This document shows, piece after piece, positions 18,739 through 29,342 of a stretch of DNA of 64,000 nucleotides. The position numbers were made by a program, and so were the translations under genes. Under the pieces are notes generated by a model. That model saw nothing but the letters and a program-made list of their open reading frames with translations. It had not been told where the DNA came from and did no database searches. Source of the DNA: Acidobacteriota bacterium (GTDB lineage: Bacteria; Acidobacteriota; Blastocatellia; Pyrinomonadales; Pyrinomonadaceae); contig QQUY01000003.1 of assembly GCA_003385635.1 (NCBI GenBank), positions 558,001-622,000 on the forward strand. The letters are read 5' to 3'. Within the stretch, counting starts at the first letter, position 1. The number at the start of each line of letters is the position of its first letter.

Positions 18739-19695
18739 ATGAAAGCTCTCAGATTCAACGGACGATCGCTTGCCCTCGATGAAGTAGCAGTTCAGAAGAA
18801 GGAACAGGAGGCGTTGATACGCGTGTCCAGTTCAGGGATCTGCAATACCGATCTTGAGATAGTGCGGGGCTACGCGGGATTTACCGGCACGATCGGCCAC
18901 GAGTTCGTAGGAGTGGTCGAGGAGTCTCCTGAAGATCCGGCCTTGGTGGGCAAACGGGTCGTTGGCGAGATAAACGTCGGATGTAATGCCTGCGACCTTT
19001 GCCGGGACGGCGACCCGAGGCACTGCGAGAAACGAACCGTTCTCGGAATCTCGGGACGGGACGGATGCCACGCCGAGTTCGTAAACCTTCCGGTCAGAAA
19101 TCTGATCGAGGTTCCCGACAACGTACCGGACCGGATGGCGGTTTTTGCCGAGCCGCTTGCCGCCGCATACGGGATCACGCAACGAGTGGAGGTCGAACCC
19201 GGGATGACGGCGGCAGTCATCGGCGACGGGAAACTGGGGATCTTGTGTGCCTGGAGCCTTGCCGGAAAGCTCCAACATCTTTATCTGATAGGCAAGCATC
19301 AGAGCAAGCTAAACACAGCCGCCAAGGCGGAAATTGAAGGCATTTTGCTGGACAAGGCCGAAAAGCTGGGACGCAGGTTCGACATCGTTGTAGAAGCAAG
19401 TGGATCGGATTCGGGGCTTGAAACAGCATTGAAACTACTAAGACCAAAGGGCACTCTCGTGCTGAAAACCACTATTCACGGAAAGGTCGAGTGGGAGCCC
19501 TGGAAGGTGGTCGTCGACGAGATCACTGTAGTTGGATCTCGATGTGGAAGACTTGCACCGGCACTCGAGCTTCTCTCAGAGGGTAAGGTCGATCCGACCC
19601 CGTTGATATCGGAGGAATATGGCATCGGCGAAGGATTGCGAGCCTTTGAAAGTGCCTCTTCGCCGGGCGTGATGAAAGTGCTTCTTAGGATGTAG
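18739..19695 (+). CDS. Zinc-type MDR alcohol/threonine dehydrogenase-like protein
   Basis: A 318-residue medium-chain dehydrogenase. It starts MKALRFNGRSLAL; catalytic zinc region SSGICNTDLEIVRGY and GHEFVGVV; structural zinc cysteines NACDLCRDGDPRHC; cofactor region AAVIGDGKLGILCAW. The GDGKLG loop differs from the usual GxGxxG, a variation seen in this subfamily. The frame is open from 18652, but family N-termini begin at 18739. Substrate unknown; it is somewhat shorter than typical members (about 340). It stands divergent to the two-component operon. Confidence 0.8.
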   Translation: MKALRFNGRSLALDEVAVQKKEQEALIRVSSSGICNTDLEIVRGYAGFTGTIGHEFVGVVEESPEDPALVGKRVVGEINVGCNACDLCRDGDPRHCEKRTVLGISGRDGCHAEFVNLPVRNLIEVPDNVPDRMAVFAEPLAAAYGITQRVEVEPGMTAAVIGDGKLGILCAWSLAGKLQHLYLIGKHQSKLNTAAKAEIEGILLDKAEKLGRRFDIVVEASGSDSGLETALKLLRPKGTLVLKTTIHGKVEWEPWKVVVDEITVVGSRCGRLAPALELLSEGKVDPTPLISEEYGIGEGLRAFESASSPGVMKVLLRM

Positions 19696-19735
19696 TCGGT
19701 GGTCGGGTAACAAAATACCGGCAACTACGTAAATA

Positions 19736-19764
19736 TTGTCTTAACCCTTTCGGCAATCTATACT
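19736..19764 (+). promoter_or_regulatory. Sigma-70-type promoter for htrA
   Basis: TTGTCT (19736-19741) and TATACT (19759-19764) are 17 bases apart, 50 bases upstream of the htrA ATG. Consensus match only. Confidence 0.5.
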
Positions 19765-19814
19765 CGGTCAACGCGGCCGTATGCCGAGCGAAACAGAACC
19801 AAGGAGACGCAGTA

Positions 19815-21392
19815 ATGTCCAAGTTGACCAGGGAGACCTCTCAAAAGAACCTTCTTCGCGAGTTATGGATCGGCAGCCTGTCGATGATACTTCTGGCGCT
19901 AACTTCGGGTGCCGTCGTGGCACAGACGCCGGAGGTCATAACGAACGCGAGCAGCCCGGCAGTTTCGCCGGAACAGCTTTCTGCATCGTTCGCAGAGGTC
20001 GCACGGGTGGTTGAACCGGCAGTGGTCAACATCGATACGAAAGGAAAAGTTCCCGACGTACAGGTTGAGGGCGACGGCGAGGGAGAGGACGACATTCTGG
20101 AGTTTTTCCGCCGAAGACTTCCTTCGCGGCCCAGTTACGCTGTAGGCAGTGGATTTGTCGTGGATCCGAAAGGGTACATTCTTACCAATTATCACGTAGT
20201 TGAGGATTCGTCGCGGATCACTGTGCGCCTGCAGAATGGCGACGAACACGTCGCGAAGATCGTCGGCGCTGATGAAGAGACCGACCTTGCAGTACTGAAG
20301 ATCGAGGCCGGTGACTCACTTCCTTATTTAAGATTCGGCAACTCCGATGCGGCACGCATCGGCGATTGGGTCCTCGCCGTCGGTTCGCCTTTCGGGCTCG
20401 CCCGGACGGTGACGGCCGGCATCATTTCCCAGACAAAGAGGGAGACGCCTTCAGGAAATCCGTTCCAGAGATTTATACAGACCGATGCAGCGATCAACCG
20501 CGGAAACTCCGGTGGACCGCTCGTGAACCTGCGAGGTGAGGTGATCGGCGTGAACTCGCAGATCGCTACTTCGACCGGCGATTACAACGGCATCGGTTTC
20601 GCGCTCCCGTCGAACGAGGCGGAATACGTATATAAACAGATCCTAAATTCCGGAAAGGTCAGACGGGGGTATCTCGGTGTGTATCTGGATTCGGTCCAGA
20701 AAGAGTTTGCAGATGTATATGGCCTCCCGGAGGCAAAAGGCGCGATCATAACCTCGGTTCGCGATCAGGAAGGTGCCGCCTATAAGGCCGGCCTTGAGGG
20801 CAACGACATAATCGTTTCGGTAGACGGGAAGACCGTTGAAAGCGCCCAGGACTTGATCTCAAAGATCGCTTCTATAGAACCCGGCAATGATGTAGTGATC
20901 GGCTATCTTCGCGAGAAAGGCAATAAGCTGGAAAGCCGTACAGTTTCGGTCCAGCTGGACGAGCGGCCCTCAACGGATCTCGTTGTTGAAGAAAATGAAA
21001 GAAGAAGCCTTCCTGTTGAGGAAAGGGCAAAGCAGTTCTCGCCGCTTGGACTCACGCTTTCCGAGATGAACCCCAATTTCAACCGGACGTTCACACACAG
21101 AGGCGTGAAACTCGGTGAGATCTTCGAAAGTAACGACCTTTCCGGACTCATAGTCCGGAGCGTGGATCCGGCCAGTTTTGTGTCGGATGTGAAAGATTCA
21201 AGCGGTCGTCCGGCTCTAAGCGAGGGTGATTTGATTCACCGTTTGAATCGCGTTAATGTTACTGATCTTGATACTTTCAACAGGATAGCGGACCGTCTCA
21301 AGAAGGGATCCCCGGTGGTGATACACGTAGCGACCTATGACAGAAGATCGAGGACGGTCGTACCTAGGATCGTACAGTTCACGATTCAGTGA
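19815..21392 (+). CDS. HtrA/DegP-type periplasmic serine protease with two PDZ domains
   Basis: A 525-residue trypsin-like protease. An N-terminal membrane signal (SMILLALTSGAVVAQ, about 22-36) is followed by the protease domain with the triad in NYHVVEDS (His), ETDLAVLKI (Asp) and NRGNSGGPLV (Ser). Two PDZ domains follow (about 290-385 and 420-520; the first has RGYLGVYLDSV and GLEGNDIIVSVDGK, the second LSEGDLIHRLNR). HtrA proteases degrade or refold misfolded envelope proteins. AAGGAGACG precedes the ATG. Monocistronic by layout, with its own promoter. Confidence 0.93.
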   Translation: MSKLTRETSQKNLLRELWIGSLSMILLALTSGAVVAQTPEVITNASSPAVSPEQLSASFAEVARVVEPAVVNIDTKGKVPDVQVEGDGEGEDDILEFFRRRLPSRPSYAVGSGFVVDPKGYILTNYHVVEDSSRITVRLQNGDEHVAKIVGADEETDLAVLKIEAGDSLPYLRFGNSDAARIGDWVLAVGSPFGLARTVTAGIISQTKRETPSGNPFQRFIQTDAAINRGNSGGPLVNLRGEVIGVNSQIATSTGDYNGIGFALPSNEAEYVYKQILNSGKVRRGYLGVYLDSVQKEFADVYGLPEAKGAIITSVRDQEGAAYKAGLEGNDIIVSVDGKTVESAQDLISKIASIEPGNDVVIGYLREKGNKLESRTVSVQLDERPSTDLVVEENERRSLPVEERAKQFSPLGLTLSEMNPNFNRTFTHRGVKLGEIFESNDLSGLIVRSVDPASFVSDVKDSSGRPALSEGDLIHRLNRVNVTDLDTFNRIADRLKKGSPVVIHVATYDRRSRTVVPRIVQFTIQ

Positions 21393-21473
21393 TCTAACAT
21401 AAAACAGGACATCAAGGACGGCAACGCTGGATCACGGATCCCGTTTCCGTCCATTATTTTTTGGGAATTCGAT

Positions 21474-23012
21474 ATGGCAAAAGCTAAAGCTGCGAAAGGC
21501 AATAAAGAGGCAAGAAGATCAGTGACCAAGTACTTCAATTACATAGGCGGAGAATGGGTGAAGTCCTCTTCCGGTGAATGGTTCGACAACGTGAACCCGG
21601 CGGACACGAGCGACATCGTCGGGCAGTTTCCGAAGTCGAACGAGGAAGACGTTGACCGTGCGGTCGCGGCTGCGAAAGAATCCGCGGGCAGGTGGAGAAG
21701 AACTCCTGCACCGAAACGGGCGGAGCTCTTGTTCAAGCTTGGTGAGATCCTACGCGAGAACAAACAGCAGTATTCGGAGGATATGACCCGCGAGATGGGA
21801 AAGGTCCTCAGCGAGACAGGCGGAGATGTTCAGGAGGCCATCGACTGCACGTATTACACAGCCGGCGAGGGAAGAAGGCTTCACGGTTTTACGACCAAGG
21901 CCGAGATGCCCAACAAGTATGCGATGTGCGAACGTCAGCCGGTAGGACTTTGCGGGCTAATCACGCCCTTCAATTTCCCGATGGCGATCCCTTCGTGGAA
22001 GTTGATCCCAGCTCTTGTTTGCGGAAATACCGTCGTCATCAAGTCTGGCGAAGACGTCCCGCTTTCGACGATCAACCTGGTAAAGGCCTGCGAGGAAGCA
22101 GGAATTCCGAAGGGCGTCGTAAACGTGGTTAACGGCTTCGGCGAAGCGGGCGCTGCGCTGGTAGGACACAAAGACGTCAGGCTGATCTCATTCACGGGTT
22201 CTACAGATACGGGAAGGATAATCGCCGAGCAGTGCGCTCGCGACAACAAGATCGTCTCGCTCGAAATGGGCGGCAAGAACGCGATCATCATAATGGACGA
22301 CGCAGATCTTGAGAACGCAGTTGAGGGTTCTCTCTGGGGTGCTTTCGGTACGTCCGGCCAGCGATGCACCGCCTCTTCAAGGCTTATCGTGCACAAGAAG
22401 GTCTACAAAAAGTTCGTCAAGATGCTTGTCGATCGAGTCGGCAAACTGCGGGTCGGAAATGGGCTCGACAAGAAGACGGACGTCGGGCCCGTGGTCAATC
22501 AGCAAGCGCTGGAAAAGATCCTCGGATACATTGCGATCGGAAAGAACGAGGACAAGGCTAGGCTCGCGATCGGCGGCGGCCACCTCACGAGGGGCAAGTA
22601 CAGGAACGGCTATTTTATCGAGCCGACAGTGTTCAGCGATGCTTCCAGAGACATGCGCATCTCGCAGGAGGAGATATTCGGTCCGGTAACGACCGTGATC
22701 CCTTTCAATGATCTCGAGGAGGCCATCGACATCGTCAACGACGTCAAGTACGGTCTCTCGTCCGCGATCTACACTCAGGACGTCAATCAGGCGTTTCACG
22801 CGATGCAGGAGCTCTACACAGGGATCTGCTACATCAACTCGGCGACGATCGGTGCAGAGGTGCACCTGCCGTTCGGAGGCACGAAGGGAACTGGGAACGG
22901 GCATCGCGAGGCTGGCACTCAGGTGCTCGACATTTTCAGCGAATGGAAAGCGATCTACGTCGATTATTCCGGTCGTCTTCAGAAGGCACAGATCGACGAA
23001 GTCGAGATCTGA
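21474..23012 (+). CDS. Aldehyde dehydrogenase family protein
   Basis: A 512-residue NAD(P)-dependent aldehyde dehydrogenase. The catalytic cysteine lies in [13 protein letters not shown] (near residue 298), the general base in [10 protein letters not shown] (near 264), the cofactor region in [11 protein letters not shown] and the substrate/hinge segment in [13 protein letters not shown]. The C-terminus contains [17 protein letters not shown]. The basic N-terminus ([15 protein letters not shown]) extends beyond the usual family start. The specific aldehyde is not evident; members with such C-termini are variously annotated as succinate-, aminoadipate- or pyrroline-carboxylate dehydrogenases. 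Alanine dehydrogenase follows, which suggests amino-acid catabolism, separated by a terminator. Confidence 0.88.
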   Translation: MAKAKAAKGNKEARRSVTKYFNYIGGEWVKSSSGEWFDNVNPADTSDIVGQFPKSNEEDVDRAVAAAKESAGRWRRTPAPKRAELLFKLGEILRENKQQYSEDMTREMGKVLSETGGDVQEAIDCTYYTAGEGRRLHGFTTKAEMPNKYAMCERQPVGLCGLITPFNFPMAIPSWKLIPALVCGNTVVIKSGEDVPLSTINLVKACEEAGIPKGVVNVVNGFGEAGAALVGHKDVRLISFTGSTDTGRIIAEQCARDNKIVSLEMGGKNAIIIMDDADLENAVEGSLWGAFGTSGQRCTASSRLIVHKKVYKKFVKMLVDRVGKLRVGNGLDKKTDVGPVVNQQALEKILGYIAIGKNEDKARLAIGGGHLTRGKYRNGYFIEPTVFSDASRDMRISQEEIFGPVTTVIPFNDLEEAIDIVNDVKYGLSSAIYTQDVNQAFHAMQELYTGICYINSATIGAEVHLPFGGTKGTGNGHREAGTQVLDIFSEWKAIYVDYSGRLQKAQIDEVEI

Positions 23013-23046
23013 GACCCGGACCTTGTCGCATCTGAATAGAGCAAAG

Positions 23047-23080
23047 ACCCGTGGAAGGCCGTGTATTCCTCGGGTTTTTG
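23047..23080 (+). terminator. Intrinsic terminator after aldehyde dehydrogenase
   Basis: ACCCGTGGAA pairs with TTCCTCGGGT (one mismatch) around a 13-base loop, then five Ts. Located 35 bases after the stop. Confidence 0.7.
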
Positions 23081-23124
23081 TGATTTAATATCCATCACAA
23101 ATCCACAATTTAATAGGTAAATTT

Positions 23125-24258
23125 ATGAAGATCGGATTGCCAAAAGAGATCAAGGATAACGAGTACCGTGTTGGTCTCGTTCCGGCGGGCGTCAGGGCGC
23201 TGACGGATGCCGGCCACAACGTTTTTGTAGAGCGCCACGCGGGTCAGGGTTCCGGGTTTGAGGACGAAGCCTTTGTCGACGCCGGCGCAAAGATCCTGGA
23301 GTCAGCTGACGATATATGGGCCGAAGGCGACATGATCGTAAAGGTGAAGGAGCCCATCGCTCCGGAATATCCGAGAATGCGCGATGGCCAGCTCTTATTT
23401 ACTTATTTGCACCTTGCTCCGGAATTTGAGCTCACAAAGCAGATGCTTGAGCGGAAGGTGACCGGTGTCGCGTACGAAACGATCACAGACAAGGAAGGAA
23501 GGCTCCCGCTCTTGACCCCTATGTCCGAGGTCGCAGGTCGGATGAGCGTTCAGGTCGGCGCTACATATCTTGAGAAGATGAACGGCGGTCGCGGCATTCT
23601 GCTTGGTGGCGTTCCCGGCGTGCCTGCGGCGGATGTTGTGATAATCGGCGGCGGCGTTGTAGGGACGGAGGCGGCCAAAATGGCAGTCGGTCTTGGCGCC
23701 CACGTTACGATCATCGACAAGAACCTGGACAGGTTGCGGGAACTGGACGACATCTTCCTTTCGAAGATCCAGACACTTGCCTCGAGCCGGTATCAGATCC
23801 ACGAAGCCATTTCGCATGCGGATCTCGTGATCGGCGCGGTCCTGATCCCCGGCGCATCTGCTCCAAAGCTGATCACGCGGGACATGCTGAAAGACATTCC
23901 CAATGGAGCGGTTCTCGTGGACGTTGCAGTCGATCAGGGCGGATGTTTCGAGACCACAAGGGCGACCACCCACTCGAACCCGACCTATTACGAAGAAGGC
24001 GTGCTTCATTATTGCGTAGCGAACATGCCGGGAGCGGTTCCGAGAACCTCTACCTTTGCTCTTACGAATGCGACCCTTCCGTATGCACTTGCGCTTGCCA
24101 ACAAGGGTTTCGAGAGGGCAATTGCGGACGATTCCGGTTTGGCCGAAGGCGTCAACACTTACGGCGGCGCACTTACGTATGAAGCTGTGGCGACTTCGCA
24201 GGACCTTGAATACACTCCACTGTCGTCTTTGATCGGCGACGCGGCGGCAAGCGCGTAA
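23125..24258 (+). CDS. ald: Alanine dehydrogenase
   Basis: A 377-residue NAD-dependent L-alanine dehydrogenase. Motifs: [20 protein letters not shown] at the start (pyruvate-binding Arg and Lys region), VKVKEP near residue 74, [42 protein letters not shown] (cofactor loop) and [14 protein letters not shown]. It interconverts alanine and pyruvate plus ammonia in the cytoplasm. Length and sequence fit Ald very closely. AGGTAA upstream of the ATG is a modest SD. Confidence 0.95.
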   Translation: MKIGLPKEIKDNEYRVGLVPAGVRALTDAGHNVFVERHAGQGSGFEDEAFVDAGAKILESADDIWAEGDMIVKVKEPIAPEYPRMRDGQLLFTYLHLAPEFELTKQMLERKVTGVAYETITDKEGRLPLLTPMSEVAGRMSVQVGATYLEKMNGGRGILLGGVPGVPAADVVIIGGGVVGTEAAKMAVGLGAHVTIIDKNLDRLRELDDIFLSKIQTLASSRYQIHEAISHADLVIGAVLIPGASAPKLITRDMLKDIPNGAVLVDVAVDQGGCFETTRATTHSNPTYYEEGVLHYCVANMPGAVPRTSTFALTNATLPYALALANKGFERAIADDSGLAEGVNTYGGALTYEAVATSQDLEYTPLSSLIGDAAASA

Positions 24259-24273
24259 ACTTCCAGAACTCCA

Positions 24274-24332
24274 AATGCTAAACGCCCGCATTTGCCGGAT
24301 TGACTGAAGCCGGCGGTGCGGGCGAAGCATTT
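24274..24332. terminator. Long imperfect hairpin after ald
   Basis: AAATGCTAAACGCCCGCA..GCCGG and CCGGCGGTGCGGGCG..AAGCATTT form an extended stem with an internal bulge, 16 bases after the ald stop. There is no long T run on either strand, so it may be an mRNA-stabilising hairpin or repeat rather than a classic terminator. Confidence 0.5.
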
Positions 24333-24385
24333 TAGCGTGGTAACAGAGCTTGCGTGCGAAAGTACCGCCTGAGAGAATCAAAGCG

Positions 24386-25831
24386 ATGTACGAATTCGCC
24401 GTTACACCGGCAATAACACAGCTCAGGAGGCCCGGGGTGACCATCGACTCGGTCTCTTCAGGAAGCATAGCGGACGAGATCGGCCTCGAGTCCGGGGACC
24501 GGATCACAAAGGTCAACGGCCGCGCTGTACGCGATTACCTCGACTTCCGGTTCCAGACGTCCGGCGAGGTCGAGATGATCTTCCTCGTAAAGAAGGTCGG
24601 CGGCGAAACGTGGGAAGTCGACCTTGAACGGGACGAGGGAGAAGACCTCGGAATCGAGTTTGAACAGATAATCCCGCGACAGTGTGCCAACGAGTGTATC
24701 TTTTGTTTCTGCAAGGGGAACCCCGAGGACGCCCGACCCTCGCTCTTTGTCCGCGACGAGGATATCCGGCTGTCCTTTCTCTACGGAAATTACACGACGT
24801 TGTCCTCGGTTACCGAGGCCGAGATGCAGAGGATCATCGAGCAGAGGCTGTCTCCGCAGTATGTATCCGTGCATTCGACGGACGTAAAGACAAGAGCTTA
24901 CCTCCTCGGGGTTGAGGAGAAGCAAGCGGACATCTCGGACAAGATTGAAAGGCTTCTTGAGAACAATATCGAGATCCACGCCCAGGTCGTGCTTTGCCCG
25001 GAGATCAACGACGGCAAGGTGCTTGAAAAAACACTTCGCGACCTTGCCTCAAAACATCCAAAAGTCGTTTCGACCGCTGTCGTGCCAGTCGCACTCACTC
25101 GCTACAACAAGGACGAGAGGCTTACAAAGGTGACTCCTGAGTTTTGCCGAAAGACGATAGAAGAGGTTGGTCGGCTGCAGGAGGAGTTTCGCAAGTCGCT
25201 CGGAACGACTTTCGCTTTTCTTGGCGATGAGATCTATGTAAAGGCCGGCGTGCCGATCCCGTCGCGTTCGCACTACGGCGAGTATCCGCAGATCGAGGAC
25301 GGCGTAGGGATGATCCGGACATTCGAAGAGGAATTCGACGAGATGCTCGGGCAGATAGGCGGTTCGCACGTGAGGAAGTCTGGAGGTTTGGGAGAACGGC
25401 ATCCAAGAGTTCATGAGCTGGCGATCGCTCCGGAAGTGACAAATTCCGATGACCTTCCAGATTCTTTGAATGGCACGATCTTCACAGGAGAGATGTTCGC
25501 GCCGTTCCTTCGCGCAAAGATCCAGGAATTGAACAGACACGTCGGATCATCACTCCGGGTCGTTGCTGTGCCAAATACTTACTTTGGCGGAGATGTGTCG
25601 GTCGCCGGCCTGCTCTCGGGACAGGATTTCCTGGCAGTTAAGGATCTGGCGGAAGGCGACTTCGTCATAATACCGCCGGCGGTAATCAAGTCCGATGAGC
25701 CCATCCTTATCGACGGAATGCCGTTTGAGGATCTCAGGTCGCAGTTCAGTCGCCCTGTTCTTGCTGTGGATATACAGGCAGTCGTAAGGGCACGGTTTGC
25801 GGGCGACGCGGGGCTGGGGCTGCATGAATAG
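24386..25831 (+). CDS. DUF512 protein: PDZ-like plus radical-SAM-like domains
   Basis: A 481-residue protein with an N-terminal PDZ-like domain (about 10-75: VTIDSVSSGSIADEIGLESG, ITKVNGRAV), a cysteine-rich radical-SAM-like segment (QCANECIFCFCKGNP, a C-x3-C-x2-C pattern) and a C-terminal DUF512 domain (about 270-480) ending in the GGDVSVAGLLSGQD and FEDLR segments. This matches the conserved 'DUF512/radical SAM' family of unknown function. The frame opens at a TTG at 24350, but ATG 24386 better fits the family start and has GAGAG upstream. Not operonic with neighbours in an obvious way, though the next gene follows after 15 bases. Confidence 0.85.
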   Translation: MYEFAVTPAITQLRRPGVTIDSVSSGSIADEIGLESGDRITKVNGRAVRDYLDFRFQTSGEVEMIFLVKKVGGETWEVDLERDEGEDLGIEFEQIIPRQCANECIFCFCKGNPEDARPSLFVRDEDIRLSFLYGNYTTLSSVTEAEMQRIIEQRLSPQYVSVHSTDVKTRAYLLGVEEKQADISDKIERLLENNIEIHAQVVLCPEINDGKVLEKTLRDLASKHPKVVSTAVVPVALTRYNKDERLTKVTPEFCRKTIEEVGRLQEEFRKSLGTTFAFLGDEIYVKAGVPIPSRSHYGEYPQIEDGVGMIRTFEEEFDEMLGQIGGSHVRKSGGLGERHPRVHELAIAPEVTNSDDLPDSLNGTIFTGEMFAPFLRAKIQELNRHVGSSLRVVAVPNTYFGGDVSVAGLLSGQDFLAVKDLAEGDFVIIPPAVIKSDEPILIDGMPFEDLRSQFSRPVLAVDIQAVVRARFAGDAGLGLHE

Positions 25832-25846
25832 ACCGAAGAGGAGAGC

Positions 25847-26404
25847 ATGCCGATGCTGACAGCGGGAGACGGCGGACGTCTGAAAATAGGGAAGATAATT
25901 GCGATCGTGGTCACGCTGATGGTAGCAATACCTTTTGTGGTGGTCGGAATCGGTTTTATCATTGCAGGCGCAACCGCCGATCCATCGGCGGTGACCGACG
26001 ATGGCTTTAGCCTGAGCATCTTCTTTTACATCATGGGCGGGGTCTTTCTCGCCGTGGCAGCGAGCTCGATCCCTATTCTTGTCGTGATCCTCTGGGTATT
26101 CAGCTATTTTGCCAAGGGGCTCAAACAGAAACAGGAAACCCTGAAGGAGCTCCAGGAGCGAGGTCTGAAAGGAACTGCCACCGTGGTCGAACTAATCGAC
26201 ACGGGAATGCTGGTCAATTACAACCCCCGCGTGAATATCGTTCTGGACGTCGTTGTTGAACGACAGGCGCCATACCGCATCAAGAAGACCGAGACAATTC
26301 CGATGACAAGACTGCCTCAGATCCAGCCCGGCCAGACGATCGAGGTTCTCGTGGATCCGAACGACCGGCAGAACCCCGACCGGGTTTTGATGATGCTGAA
26401 GTAG
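25847..26404 (+). CDS. Membrane protein, unknown
   Basis: A 185-residue protein with two membrane helices (about 15-42, VTLMVAIPFVVVGIGFIIAG; and 58-90, IFFYIMGGVFLAVAASSIPI then LVVILWVFSYFA), followed by a cytoplasmic or periplasmic beta-rich domain (about 105-185) containing GLKGTATVVELIDTGMLVNYNPRV and VLVDPNDRQNPDRV. The domain pattern resembles DUF3592-like proteins, which have a similar 'V.V.YNP' and 'V.VDP.dp' architecture; that is a suggestion from pattern only. GAGGAG precedes the ATG. It starts 15 bases after the DUF512 gene. Confidence 0.7.
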   Translation: MPMLTAGDGGRLKIGKIIAIVVTLMVAIPFVVVGIGFIIAGATADPSAVTDDGFSLSIFFYIMGGVFLAVAASSIPILVVILWVFSYFAKGLKQKQETLKELQERGLKGTATVVELIDTGMLVNYNPRVNIVLDVVVERQAPYRIKKTETIPMTRLPQIQPGQTIEVLVDPNDRQNPDRVLMMLK

Positions 26405-28158
<1,754 letters not shown>

Positions 28159-28481
28159 AACCCTCCGACGAAGGGAAACAACGAGTCGAGGGCTCGAAAA
28201 GTTCGGAGAGCGGTTTCGAGTTTAAGAAAAGTCGTGCGGAGTACTGAGTCGGCTTCCACGGATCTCAGATTGAATGTCGTCCTGCGGACGAATGCCAAAT
28301 GCCAGATTACAGATCTTGGACAAGAGAATTTTCATCCTCCTGTCTTCTGTCGCCGCTGCGCGGCTAAAGATCAATGTTGTGCACCCGTTCCGTGAGTGGC
28401 GCCCTTCGGGTTTTCCCACTCCTGAATGCATATGACCGCTATGCGGCCGCGAACCAATGATTTCTGTCCCCCGTCTCCCGT
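28159..28481. other. Non-coding repeat-rich gap
   Basis: Between the start of the M61 gene and the stop of the cyclotransferase gene. It contains the palindrome CGTCCTGCGGACG (28278-28290), text-like words (GCCAAATGCCAGATTAC), TCCTGTCTTCTGTCGCC and CCCGTCTCCCGTCT degenerate copies related to the 7-bp array, and GCGCGGC/ATGCGGCCGC palindromic bits. I see no credible gene. Confidence 0.6.
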
Positions 28482-29342
28482 CTAATTTGCAAGCGCCTTC
28501 AATTTGATCTCGAACATCTTCGACCAGTTCTTGCCCGTCACAAAGATCCTGTCGCCGGCCGGGTCATATGCGATTCCGTTCAGAGTGTTCTCTGCGTTCC
28601 TGGCGATGTCATCAGGCGAGATACCGCCGAGGTCGATCCAGCCCGCGAGTGCTCCTGTCTTTGGATCTATCCTCGCGACATGATTCGGTTTTCCGATACG
28701 CTCGGAGTGCCAGATATTGGCCCAAATCTCTCCCTTTACCCATTCAAGCTCGTTGATGCTCATCAGGGGACGACCGTTTTCGTCCTTCACGACGATGGTC
28801 CTTACCGTTTCGTAGTTCTCGGGGTTCACGACCCGGATAACGTGCGTACCGTCGCTGTGATACAGCTGTTTTCCATCCGTCGCAAGCCCCCAGCCCTCTC
28901 CGCTGTATCTGAACTCGCGGACCTTCTCAAAGCTTTCAAGGTCGTATACAAACCCGATCCCGGACTGCCAGGTCAGCTGAAACACCTTGTCGCCAAGAAG
29001 CACGATGCCTTCGCCGAAGAACTCGTCGTCAAGGTCCACTTTCTTTAGTACCTTTCCCGATTCGATCTCGACTTTCCTTAGGGACGACATACCTTTTTGC
29101 CCGGTGCTTTCGTAGAGGAAGCCGTCGTGGAAAAAGAGTCCTTGTGTAAATGCCCGCGGGTCATGGGGATAGGTCTTTATGACGTCGTATCCGTAAGAAG
29201 GTAGAGTGGATGAGCCGGAGGAAGGACTCGTCACGATTGCGGGTCCCTCCGAGCCGGCACCGTTGCAGGCGAACAGGAAGGCCGCGATGAATGATGTTAC
29301 CAAAAGCTTCATTGTAAGGTTCGTTTCGAAGAAATGCCTCAT
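28482..29342 (-). CDS. Glutaminyl-peptide cyclotransferase, lipoprotein
   Basis: A 286-residue bacterial (plant-type) glutamine cyclotransferase: YDVIKTYPHDPRAFTQGLFFHDG, LYESTGQKGMSSLRKVEIESG, FFGEGIVLLGDKVFQLTW, WGLATDGKQLYHSDGT and the closing DPAGDRIFVTGKNW are the five-bladed propeller repeats of that family. It forms N-terminal pyroglutamate on secreted proteins. A lipobox (LFAC) follows the signal that begins at the second ATG (29312); the first ATG (29342) overlaps the previous stop as ATGA, so both starts are possible. Last gene of a three-gene coupled operon. Confidence 0.9.
   Translation of the reverse strand: MRHFFETNLTMKLLVTSFIAAFLFACNGAGSEGPAIVTSPSSGSSTLPSYGYDVIKTYPHDPRAFTQGLFFHDGFLYESTGQKGMSSLRKVEIESGKVLKKVDLDDEFFGEGIVLLGDKVFQLTWQSGIGFVYDLESFEKVREFRYSGEGWGLATDGKQLYHSDGTHVIRVVNPENYETVRTIVVKDENGRPLMSINELEWVKGEIWANIWHSERIGKPNHVARIDPKTGALAGWIDLGGISPDDIARNAENTLNGIAYDPAGDRIFVTGKNWSKMFEIKLKALAN

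Noticed and set aside
23395..24516. 373-codon minus-strand frame
   Set aside because: Antisense shadow of ald.
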